Source of the DNA: Micromonospora sp. HM5-17
Lineage (GTDB): Bacteria; Actinomycetota; Actinomycetes; Mycobacteriales; Micromonosporaceae
NCBI RefSeq assembly: GCF_003762835.1
Contig: NZ_RJWA01000002.1
Location: 806,001-870,000 of the forward strand
Length of the DNA stretch: 64,000 bases
Direction: 5' to 3'
Numbering within the stretch: the stretch's first letter is position 1; every line of letters begins with the position of its first letter. The position numbers and the translations under genes were made by a program. Under the pieces are notes generated by a model. That model saw only the letters and a program-made list of their open reading frames with translations. It did no database searches and was not told the DNA's origin. Shown here piece by piece: positions 47,301 to 54,423 of the stretch.

Positions 47301-48487
47301 CGGGCGGTGCCGGGGTCGACGACGTACGTGATGCCGGGGACGGTGAGCGAGGTCTCGGCGACGTTGGTGGCCAGGACGATCCGCCGACCCCGGTGCGGCT
47401 GGAACACACGGTGCTGCTCGGCGGCGGAGAGCCGGGCGTAGAGCGGCAGGATCTCGGTGTCCCGCAGGGCGGGTCGGTCGCGGACGAGCCTGCCGAGCGC
47501 GTCCGCGGTGTCCCGGATCTCCCGCTCGCCGCTGAGGAAGACCAGGATGTCGCCCGGTCCCTCGGCGGCGAGTTCCTCCACCGCGTCGCCGATCGCCTGA
47601 ATCTGGTCCCGGACGACGTCGGGGTCGTCCTCCTCGGCCGCCGCCTCGATGAGCGGCCGATACCGGACCTCGACCGGGTACGTCCGGCCCGAGACCTCCA
47701 GCACCGGCGCCGGCCGGGGCTCGGCACCGGGAGTCGGGGGTGTCGCGAAGTGCCGCGCGAAGCGCTCGGGGTCGATGGTCGCCGAGGTGATGATCACCTT
47801 CAGGTCGGGACGGCGGGGGAGGAGCTGCTTCAGGTACCCGAGGATGAAGTCGATGTTGAGGCTCCGCTCGTGGGCCTCGTCGATGATCAGGGTGTCGTAC
47901 TGGCGGAGCATCCGGTCCTGCTGGAGTTCGGCCAGGAGGATGCCGTCGGTCATCAGCTTGACCAGCGTCGAGTCGCCGACCTGGTCCGTGAAGCGGACCT
48001 TGTAGCCCACCACGCCGCCGAGTTCGGTGCCGAGCTCCTCGGCGATCCGGTTCGCGACCGTCCGCGCCGCGAGCCGCCGTGGCTGGGTGTGCCCGATCAG
48101 GCCTCGGACGCCCCGGCCCAGCTCCAGGCAGATCTTGGGCAGCTGGGTGGTCTTCCCGGAGCCGGTCTCGCCGGCCACGATCACCACCTGGTGGTCCCGG
48201 ATCGCGGCGAGCAGGTCGTCCTTCCGCTCGCTCACCGGCAGGTCGTCCGGATAGGTGATCACCGGCACCGCGGCGCGACGCCGGGCCAGCCGTTCCTCGG
48301 CGCGGGCGACCTCGGCGGCGATCTCGGCGAGGATCGGTTCGCGGCGCCGTGGGTCGCGGAGCCGGGCCAGGCCGTCGATCCGGCGCTGGATGCGGCGCTG
48401 GTCACGGAACATCAGCTCCGGCAGCCGGGCCCGTAGGTCGGTGAGGTCGGCGGCGGGCACGGCTGGGGCGGGCGATGGCGTCTGCAT
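44327..48487 (-). CDS. hrpA: ATP-dependent RNA helicase HrpA
   Basis: This 1386-residue helicase has Walker A GETGSGKTTQLP, the DEAH box IIDEAHERSLNIDF, TSATIDPERF, QRKGRCGRTSPG and a long C-terminal DUF3418-type region. E. coli HrpA is about 1300 residues and resolves collided or stalled ribosomes in that organism. A charged, glycine/arginine-rich insert (about residues 630-710) interrupts the conserved part and is probably a flexible linker. It is monocistronic and leftward. Confidence 0.92.
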   Translation of the reverse strand: MQTPSPAPAVPAADLTDLRARLPELMFRDQRRIQRRIDGLARLRDPRRREPILAEIAAEVARAEERLARRRAAVPVITYPDDLPVSERKDDLLAAIRDHQVVIVAGETGSGKTTQLPKICLELGRGVRGLIGHTQPRRLAARTVANRIAEELGTELGGVVGYKVRFTDQVGDSTLVKLMTDGILLAELQQDRMLRQYDTLIIDEAHERSLNIDFILGYLKQLLPRRPDLKVIITSATIDPERFARHFATPPTPGAEPRPAPVLEVSGRTYPVEVRYRPLIEAAAEEDDPDVVRDQIQAIGDAVEELAAEGPGDILVFLSGEREIRDTADALGRLVRDRPALRDTEILPLYARLSAAEQHRVFQPHRGRRIVLATNVAETSLTVPGITYVVDPGTARISRYSHRLKVQRLPIEPISQASANQRKGRCGRTSPGICIRLYDEQDFLARPEFTDPEILRTNLASVILQMTAIGLGDIAAFPFIDPPDRRNIADGINLLHELGALEVVGGDGDRRLTPLGRRLAQLPVDPRLARMVLEGERNGCADEVAVIAAALSIQDPRERPAERQAQADQAHARFTDKESDFVTLLNLWRYLQEQQRTLSSSAFRRMCKAEYLNYLRVREWQDIYSQLRQVLRTMADDAGQPGTGAQPGDGPGRRDRRAAGGRGTGRALPLDHPGRSARDAVGRRDADRVTDSDAPVDDDAPVGQVDTDRIHQSLLAGLLSHVGLRDPQKNEYLGARGARFALFPGSALFRKPPRWVMAAELVETSRLWGRVAARVEPEWVEALAPHLVKRSYSEPHWEKRQAAVLAYERVTLYGIPLVTGRKVNFGRIDPVLSRELFIRHALVEGDWQTHHQFFHDNRKLLDEVEELEHRARRRDILVDDETLYAFYDARIPAEVVSGRHFDAWWKRVRRQQPDLLTFDRQMLVNEGKGGIDPADYPDEWHSAGVALPLTYRFEPGSATDGVTVDIPLPVLNQVDPESFDWQVPGLREELVVALIRSLPKAIRRNFVPAPDYARAVLAAITPGQEPLLDAVSRQLRRMTGVSVPRDAWDLTKVPAHLRPTFRIVDDERIVAEGKDLPALQRQLTTEVRQMVAAAAPDVERTGLREWSIGALPRSIDQVRGGYRVTAYPALTDEGDSVAVRVYETEAEQHRRMWAGTRRLLRLTLGSPARFLQGRLTNEAKLTLSRNPHRSVLDLLDDVADAAVDKLIADAGGPAWDADGFAALRDRVRAELVDTVVEVVERVRRVLAAAYVVEQRLARTTNLALVPALTDIRNQLSGLVYRGFVTGTGYARLADLPRYLAAIERRLDRLVSNPQRDREQQARIEQVQREYQEMLAALPPARRDDDDVRQIRWMIEELRVNVFAQALGTPYPVSEQRIYRAMDLAEG

Positions 48488-48598
48488 GTCGCCGCCAAGA
48501 ATAGGCAGGCCAACTCCGGCCCCGCCCCCCAGTTACGTCGGACGGGGCGATCCCACGGCGAACCGCCGGTGACCGCCCCGCCCCGAGCCCTCCGCCGG

Positions 48599-50995
48599 CT
48601 ACCGGCCGCGGTCGGCGAGGGCGTCCGGGCCGCCGGGCTCGGCCGGGGCGGCCGCGTCCCGGGCGGTCGGTACCGGCGGCGCGCCGCCCGGCTCCGCCCC
48701 GGCCGGCCACCGCGTCGTCGACCCGGGTCCGGACGTTCGGCCCGTCGCCGGCTCCGGTGCCGACCCCGGCCCGTCGGTTGTCCAGCCCACCGGCATCCCC
48801 GTCACCTCGGCCTGGTCGCCCGCCGCCGTGATCCGGACCGTGGCCGGGCCCAGGCGCAGGTCCGACAGGGTGAGCCGGCCCCACTGCGCGGGCAGGTGCG
48901 GAGCCAGCCGCACCGTACGGCGCGGTACGTGCGGGTCGAGCCCCAGTGCGGCCCGCACCAACAGCAGCGGCGCCGCGGCCGCCCACGCCTGCGGCGAGCA
49001 GGACGTCGGGTACGGCACGGGCGGGGTGAACTCGTCGCGACCGAATCCACAGAACAGCTCGGGCAGTCGACCACCGAAGGTGGCGGCGGCGTCGATCAGT
49101 CCCACCGCGAGCCGGTGCGCCAGCTCGATCGCACCGGGCAGGTGCGCGTAGCGCAGCAGTCCAGCCACCGCGATCGCGGTGTCGTGCGGCCAGACCGACC
49201 CATTGTGGTAGCTCATCGGGTTGAACGCCGCCATCCCGGCCGACAGGGTCCGCAGGCCGTAACCGCTGTCCATGCTCGGGTCGGCGAGCCGCTCGATCAG
49301 GACCGCGGCGTGCTCGTCGAGCGCGATCCCGGTCCAGAGCGCGTGGGCGCTGTTGCTGGCCAGCGCGTCGACCGGCCGTTTCGCGCCGTCCAGCGCCAGC
49401 GCGTACCAGCCCCGGTCGGGTAGCCAGAAGCGTTCGGCGAACGCCTCGCGCAGCCGGCGGGCCCGTTCCCGGCACCGCGCCGCCCGCTCCGGGTCGTGGA
49501 ACGCCTCGGCCAGCTCGGCGCGGGCCAGCCAGGCGGCGTACGCGTACCCCTGCACCTCGCAGAGCGCCATCGGGGTACGGGCCGGGGTGCCGTCGGCGAA
49601 GGTGATCGCGTCGAAGCTGTCCTTCCAGCCCTGGTTGGCGAGCCCGCGGTCGGTGGCCCGCTGGTACTCGACGAAGCCGTCACCGTCCCGGTCGCCGTAC
49701 CGGTCCAGCCAGTCCAGCGCCGCGTCGACCGCCGGCAGCAGCTGCCGCACGGTCGTCTCGTCGGCACCCCAGCGCCACGCCTCGGCGGTGAGCATGACGA
49801 AGAGCGGGGTGGCGTCCACGCTGCCGTAGTAGTAGCTGCCGCCCAGTGCCCGGTCGCTGTCCGGGCCGCGCCGCAGCTCGTGCAGGATCCGCCCCGGCTC
49901 CTCCTCGGTGACCGGGTTGACCGTCCGACCCTGGGCGGCGGCCAGGGTCTGGAGCGTCCCGATCGCGAGGGTGAGGTCCAGGGGGAGGACCATCCAGGCC
50001 GTGAGCAGGCTGTCCCGGCCGAACAGGGTCATGAACCACGGCGCCCCGGCGGCCACGAAGGGGCGGCCGGTGTGCGGGTCCGGAATCTGCAGGGCGCCGA
50101 GGTCGATCTCGGTCCGTTCCAGCACCGCCGCGAGGGCCGGGTCCGTCACCTCGACGCCGGTGCTGGCCTGGCGCCACGCGCGCAGCTTCCGGGCCGCCGC
50201 GCTGCTGTCCAGGTGCTCGCCGCGGCGGAAGCCGGGGGCGATCCACCGGCCGGCCGCCATCGGCTCCATCACCACCTCGGTCGACCACTGCCCCTTCGCG
50301 GAGATGACGATTCGCCAGCTCAGGCAGCCCGGGGTGACCAGCGGGTCGGCGGAGGCGGTGATCCGCAGCCGACGCCCGGCGTCGCCCCGGGAGGTGAGCT
50401 GCATCTCGTGCCCGGTCACCACGATCTCCGCGCCGCCGCCGGTCCCGCGCCCCTCCTTCACCGTGAAGAGGTCGGCGAAGTCCGCCTCGGCGAAGAGCGT
50501 CAGCACGCAGGTCGTGGCCTCGGCACCCAGGTTGCGTACCATGATCGTCTCCCGGAGACCCTCGCCGACCAGCCGCTCCCGGACCAGCAGCAGGGTGCTG
50601 TCGGCCAATCCGGGCAGCGGCGGGCGCCGGAGCACGAACCGGGCCGCGTACGCGTCCGGAGCGCGGACGGTCAGCGGCTGCGGCCGGTGCCCGTCGAGCC
50701 GTAGTTCCCAGCGCGACAGCACCCGGGCGTCCCGGACGAAGAGCCCCTGGGCGGTCCCGGGGATGACGTCGCCGGCCCCGTCGGAGAGGCAGAAGGTCGA
50801 GCCATCGACCAGGGTCACCACCTCTCCGGCCGGGCCGGTGAGGACCGGCTCGCCGCTGTTGAGTACCTGCGGTACGCCGCTCTGGTCCACGTCTGCGGAG
50901 CGCGCGGGCCCCCCGGGGCCCGCGGCGCCGACCAGGACGGACTGCCCGGATCGCCGGTCCCCCGTGAGCCCGGCGCCGGAGGCCACGGCCGTCAT
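48599..50995 (-). CDS. Glycogen-debranching-type amylo-alpha-1,6-glucosidase
   Basis: This 798-residue enzyme has an N-terminal GDE_N-type domain (VVTLVDGSTFCLSDGAGD, GLFVRDARVLSRW). A C-terminal alpha/alpha toroid follows, with WFMTLFGRDSLLTAWM, QGWKDSFDAITFADG, QGYAYAAWLARAELA and NGSVWPHDTAIAVAGL. The start ATG overlaps the glycosyltransferase stop (ATGA). A low-complexity tail of about 60 residues ends the protein. Working with the upstream glycosyltransferase it may trim or remodel an alpha-glucan; the substrate is inferred. Confidence 0.88.
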   Translation of the reverse strand: MTAVASGAGLTGDRRSGQSVLVGAAGPGGPARSADVDQSGVPQVLNSGEPVLTGPAGEVVTLVDGSTFCLSDGAGDVIPGTAQGLFVRDARVLSRWELRLDGHRPQPLTVRAPDAYAARFVLRRPPLPGLADSTLLLVRERLVGEGLRETIMVRNLGAEATTCVLTLFAEADFADLFTVKEGRGTGGGAEIVVTGHEMQLTSRGDAGRRLRITASADPLVTPGCLSWRIVISAKGQWSTEVVMEPMAAGRWIAPGFRRGEHLDSSAAARKLRAWRQASTGVEVTDPALAAVLERTEIDLGALQIPDPHTGRPFVAAGAPWFMTLFGRDSLLTAWMVLPLDLTLAIGTLQTLAAAQGRTVNPVTEEEPGRILHELRRGPDSDRALGGSYYYGSVDATPLFVMLTAEAWRWGADETTVRQLLPAVDAALDWLDRYGDRDGDGFVEYQRATDRGLANQGWKDSFDAITFADGTPARTPMALCEVQGYAYAAWLARAELAEAFHDPERAARCRERARRLREAFAERFWLPDRGWYALALDGAKRPVDALASNSAHALWTGIALDEHAAVLIERLADPSMDSGYGLRTLSAGMAAFNPMSYHNGSVWPHDTAIAVAGLLRYAHLPGAIELAHRLAVGLIDAAATFGGRLPELFCGFGRDEFTPPVPYPTSCSPQAWAAAAPLLLVRAALGLDPHVPRRTVRLAPHLPAQWGRLTLSDLRLGPATVRITAAGDQAEVTGMPVGWTTDGPGSAPEPATGRTSGPGSTTRWPAGAEPGGAPPVPTARDAAAPAEPGGPDALADRGR

Positions 50996-52332
50996 GCGCT
51001 GCCCGCCTTCGCCGCCTTCCCGGCGGTCCGGTCGGCCCCGCTGACCCGGTCGAGACCGCTCGTCCGGTCGGCCGCCGTGCGCGAGTGAGTGGCGCCGCTG
51101 TGCCGGCGGCGGGTCCGGCTGTACCGGCGGTCCAGCGCCGCGTCGAGTTCGCCGTACTCGCGCCGGAGCCGCCGCAGCGAGTCGGTGCCCGCGTCGGCCC
51201 GGGCCAGGACCTTCCGGTACGCCGCCTCGTAGCCCGCACCGAGCCGGCCCACGTCGAAGTGCTCGACGACCCGCTGTCGGCAGGCGGCCGGGTCGATGGC
51301 GGACAGCCGGCGCAGGGCGTCCGGCAGCTGGTCCGGCTCGTCGCAGACGTACCCGGTGACGCCGTCGACGACGACCTCCGGCACCGCGCCGCCCCGCAGC
51401 GCCACGACCGGCGTGCCGCAGGCCATCGCCTCGATCATCACCATGCCGAACGGTTCCTCCCAGCGAACCGGGAAGAGCAGGCAGCGCGCCTCGGCCAACA
51501 GCCGGCGCTTGGCCTCGGCGTCCGCGACGCCGAAGACCACGTCCTGGTCGGTCAGCCGGGGCCGGACCTCCCGTTCGAAGTACTCCTTCTCGATCGGCTC
51601 GGCGCACTTGCCGGCGAGTATCAGCGGCATCCCGACCGCGTGCGCCGCCTCCAGCGCCAGGTGCGGTGCCTTCTCGGGGTGGAACCGGCCGAGGAAGAGC
51701 GCGTGGTCGCCCTTGTCCGCCCGGAACGGGAAGGTCTCCACCCGGACGGCGTTGTGCACCATGCCCGCCCAGTTCAGCTCCGGGGCGAGCTGCCGCTGCC
51801 GCTCGCTGATCGCCACGAGGTGGATGTCGTCGCGGAGGGCCGAGTAGAGCTGGTGCAGGTCCTGGTTGACCGGTCCGTGCATGGTCACCACGGTGGGCAG
51901 GCCCAACGCCGCGTACGCGGGGGCGTTGAGCGGACCGGCGAGGGTGTGATCGTGAACGATGTCCAACCCGGATCGTGCGGCCAGCCGCTGGATGACCCGG
52001 CGGACCAGCGCGGCGTGGACGACCTCGGGGAACGGCTCTCCCAGCCGCTCGGGGACGGGGCGCGGCCACACCGGGACGAACCGGGTGCCCGTCCGCTGCT
52101 CGCCCGCGCCGATCAGCGTCACCTCGTGCCCGCGTGCCATCAGCGCGTCGGTCAGGTCGGCGACCACCGACTCCACGCCGCCGTACGCGCGCGGCGGCAC
52201 CTCGAAGTACGGCGGGACGACCATCGCGATGCGCAGCGGACGGTCGGTGGGGGCGGGCGCCGCATCCGGAACCGGATGCGGCGCCGGCTGGTCGCCGGCG
52301 CTGGTCCTGGCCTCCAGAGTCACAACGTTCAC
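50992..52332 (-). CDS. Glycosyltransferase, GT4 family, first gene of a CIRCE-preceded operon
   Basis: This 446-residue protein has the N-terminal PPYFEVPPRAYGGVESVV acceptor motif, ALFLGRFHPEKAPHLAL and the EX7E-type segment RWEEPFGMVMIEAMACG. A GGAGGG site precedes the GTG start at 52332; the open frame upstream lacks coding look. It is cotranscribed with the debranching enzyme. A near-perfect CIRCE element and a possible promoter lie 112-160 bp upstream, so the operon is probably heat-shock regulated through HrcA. Confidence 0.87.
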   Translation of the reverse strand: MNVVTLEARTSAGDQPAPHPVPDAAPAPTDRPLRIAMVVPPYFEVPPRAYGGVESVVADLTDALMARGHEVTLIGAGEQRTGTRFVPVWPRPVPERLGEPFPEVVHAALVRRVIQRLAARSGLDIVHDHTLAGPLNAPAYAALGLPTVVTMHGPVNQDLHQLYSALRDDIHLVAISERQRQLAPELNWAGMVHNAVRVETFPFRADKGDHALFLGRFHPEKAPHLALEAAHAVGMPLILAGKCAEPIEKEYFEREVRPRLTDQDVVFGVADAEAKRRLLAEARCLLFPVRWEEPFGMVMIEAMACGTPVVALRGGAVPEVVVDGVTGYVCDEPDQLPDALRRLSAIDPAACRQRVVEHFDVGRLGAGYEAAYRKVLARADAGTDSLRRLRREYGELDAALDRRYSRTRRRHSGATHSRTAADRTSGLDRVSGADRTAGKAAKAGSA

Positions 52333-52671
52333 GCATCCCTCCCGCGGCGTCGTCACTCGCCGGGCCGAACCCGGACGTCGTCGGCCTGCTCCGCCCCACG
52401 CGGCCATGCGGGATCACAGGCGGAGCACATTCGGCCCAGCCAGTTAGCACTTGTCCCCTAAGAGTGCTAACACGGCGGCGGGCGGCGGGCAAGGTTCGTG
52501 GCAGTTTGCGCTGATCACACTGGGTCGTGGGCTCGTGTCGGCCTCGACCACGCGGTCATCGTCGACGGGGGCCGGCTCCCGCGGCGGCGGTCGGGTTGGC
52601 TCGGCGTTCCCGCTGCGGCGCCCCGGCAGCGGTGCGGCGCTGCCGGCGGGACCGGTGTCGCGTCCGCCGGA
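52333..52671. promoter_or_regulatory. Regulatory region upstream of the glycosyltransferase-debranching operon
   Basis: This 339-bp gap lies between two leftward genes. It contains the CIRCE element at 52444-52470 and a possible promoter, TTGCCC (52492-52487, minus) then 17 nt then TAGCAC (52469-52464). The -10 box would lie inside the CIRCE. The rest (52500-52671) is GC-rich without recognised structure. Confidence 0.5.
52444..52470. promoter_or_regulatory. CIRCE element (HrcA operator)
   Basis: The sequence TTAGCACTT-N9-GAGTGCTAA matches the CIRCE consensus TTAGCACTC-N9-GAGTGCTAA in 17 of 18 arm positions with exact 9-nt spacing. It lies 112 bp upstream of the glycosyltransferase start on the minus strand and overlaps the proposed -10 box. 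No chaperone gene is nearby. Confidence 0.85.
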
Positions 52672-53274
52672 CTATCCCGAGTGGTCGGCGGGCCGCCCCG
52701 GCTGGGCCCGGGCCGGCCGGGGATGGCGCCGACCCCAGTCCGCCGGGAGCCGGTATGACCAGCCCGGCCGCCACTCGGTGGGCGCGCCGACCAACTCGGC
52801 CAGGTCGGCGCCGTTCAGCAGGTGCTCCAGCGCCCACCGGTTCGCCGAGTGCGCGACGACCAGCACCCGTGCCCCGTCCCAGGCGCCGGCGAGGTCCCGG
52901 AGGAAGCCCCGGACCTGCTCGACCACCTCGCGGTAGCTCTGCCCGCCGGGGAAGGGCTCGTCGAGGTGTCGGAGCCGCCGGTCGGCGACCTCGGTCAGCG
53001 GCGCCCCGTTGAGCACCCCGTAGTTGCACTGTCGCAGTCGGGTGTCCCAGTGCACCGGAAACTCGCGGTTCGGGAACGCGATCCGCACGGTCTCGACCGC
53101 GCGGGCCAGGTCGGAGCAGAAGATGGCGTTCAGGCCGTCGGCACGGCGTTCGCCCAGCTCGCGGGCGCACCGACGCCCGCGCTCGGAGAGGGTGCCGGGC
53201 AGCCACCCGGTGGCGACGCCCGCCTCGTCGTCGGTGGTCACCGCGGACGTCTCAAAGACGATGTCGACCCCCAT
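52672..53274 (-). CDS. Histidine-phosphatase-fold protein lacking the nucleophile histidine
   Basis: This 200-residue protein resembles the histidine phosphatase (phosphoglycerate mutase-like) subfamily that begins FETH and continues with DNE and ATGWLPG. Here it reads VFETSAVTTDDE then ATGWLPG: the expected nucleophile His is Ser10 (codon TCC). The second-shell parts are present (CSDLARAVETVR, VVAHSANRWALEH). It is thus either catalytically dead or has a changed role. I start at the ATG at 53274, where homology begins; the upstream frame is low-complexity. Confidence 0.8.
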   Translation of the reverse strand: MGVDIVFETSAVTTDDEAGVATGWLPGTLSERGRRCARELGERRADGLNAIFCSDLARAVETVRIAFPNREFPVHWDTRLRQCNYGVLNGAPLTEVADRRLRHLDEPFPGGQSYREVVEQVRGFLRDLAGAWDGARVLVVAHSANRWALEHLLNGADLAELVGAPTEWRPGWSYRLPADWGRRHPRPARAQPGRPADHSG

Positions 53275-53501
53275 CCTCCCAGCCTGCCAGCCCGGGGCGC
53301 CTCCGGTCCGGGTGTCGCCGGCCCCGACGCGCGGCCCCCGCGCGTCGCTGCCGCCCGCCCCGCGGCGGGGAGGCGGCGCGAGCCGGCGCCGCGACGCCGG
53401 GGCCGTGCCGCCTCGGGGTGGGGGCGCGATCTCCGGGCGGACAAGGACGCGGGTCAGGCACCCCCACGCTGCGGAGCCCAGCGGCGGCGGTGGGCCGGCG
53501 G

Positions 53502-54164
53502 TCAGGCGGCGGTGGACCAGAGGGCGGTGAAGGCGGCGGCCTCGCCGGCCAGCCACCGCTCGACCTGCTCGCTCCGCACCGCCGGGTCACGGTGGTGGGC
53601 GACCCCCCGACGGACGTCGACCAGCACCGGCTCGGCGCCTGGCAGCAGCTGGTCCATCTGTCGGTTCATCAGGTGCAGCGTGGCCAGCAGCGCCTCCTGG
53701 CTCGGCGGCTGTTCGTCGAAGTGCAGCCGGACCGCCTCACGCCGGCCGTCGTCGTAGCGCAGGCCGAGATGCGGATTGATCTTCACGGGGAGCTCACCGA
53801 TCATGCCGAGCGCGTCGTGGGTCTGGGCGAGGTCGACCGCCGACAGGTCGCCGAGCGAGTGTAGGTAGCTGATCGCGCCGGGGACCAGAGCCTCGTACAG
53901 CGGACGCCAGCGCGGCTTCACCGTACCGGCGATCTCGGCGAGGTGTCGGCCGCCGGTGCGGAACGCGATGTCGGCCTTGAGTGCCTTGACGAGCTGGCCG
54001 TGCGGGTTGAACCCGGACCGGCTCGCCCGCTGCCTGCGGAGCCCGCCCACGAAGCTGGCCTTGGCCGGTCCGGTCCGGTCGACGTATCGGGTGAAGGAGA
54101 GCAGGGTGGCGTAGGGCGGCGGCGCGGGGGTGGAGGCGGAGGCGGTGGAGACGGGCTCGGTCAC
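53502..54164 (-). CDS. Conserved hypothetical protein
   Basis: This 220-residue soluble protein is not one I can assign. A GGGAGG ribosome site precedes the GTG start. It has a basic middle region (GGLRRQRASRSGFNPHG), a KADIAFRTGGRH segment and an acidic-aromatic C-terminus, with no signal peptide or membrane segment. Coding bias is good. The DNA just upstream (54185-54215) is AT-rich (TTTTTCGTACATACATTCTAA) and likely holds its promoter. No operon partner is obvious. Confidence 0.7.
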   Translation of the reverse strand: MTEPVSTASASTPAPPPYATLLSFTRYVDRTGPAKASFVGGLRRQRASRSGFNPHGQLVKALKADIAFRTGGRHLAEIAGTVKPRWRPLYEALVPGAISYLHSLGDLSAVDLAQTHDALGMIGELPVKINPHLGLRYDDGRREAVRLHFDEQPPSQEALLATLHLMNRQMDQLLPGAEPVLVDVRRGVAHHRDPAVRSEQVERWLAGEAAAFTALWSTAA

Positions 54165-54423
54165 GGCTGTCCTCCCAGGTCAGAGCCGTTTTTCGTACAT
54201 ACATTCTAATCGAGGAACGCGACTTCGCCCAGCCTCTGGCCCGTCCCCGCGGGTGTCCAACCTGGCTGTTCGTGGGCTGGCCCCGCCGGGGCGGCGACAA
54301 CGCAAGCAATTGATGAACGTCGACAGATCGGGGAGTGTGGCGTCCGACGCCTCCGGCGCCGGGATCGACCCACCACCCGAGCGCGCCGCGGCGGTCGGGA
54401 AACGGGTGCCCGGATCCTCGCCG

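Noticed and set aside
48599-52492. A single 1297-codon fusion of glycosyltransferase and debranching enzyme
   Set aside because: The upstream part is in a different frame from the real glycosyltransferase; two genes with a four-base overlap explain the region.
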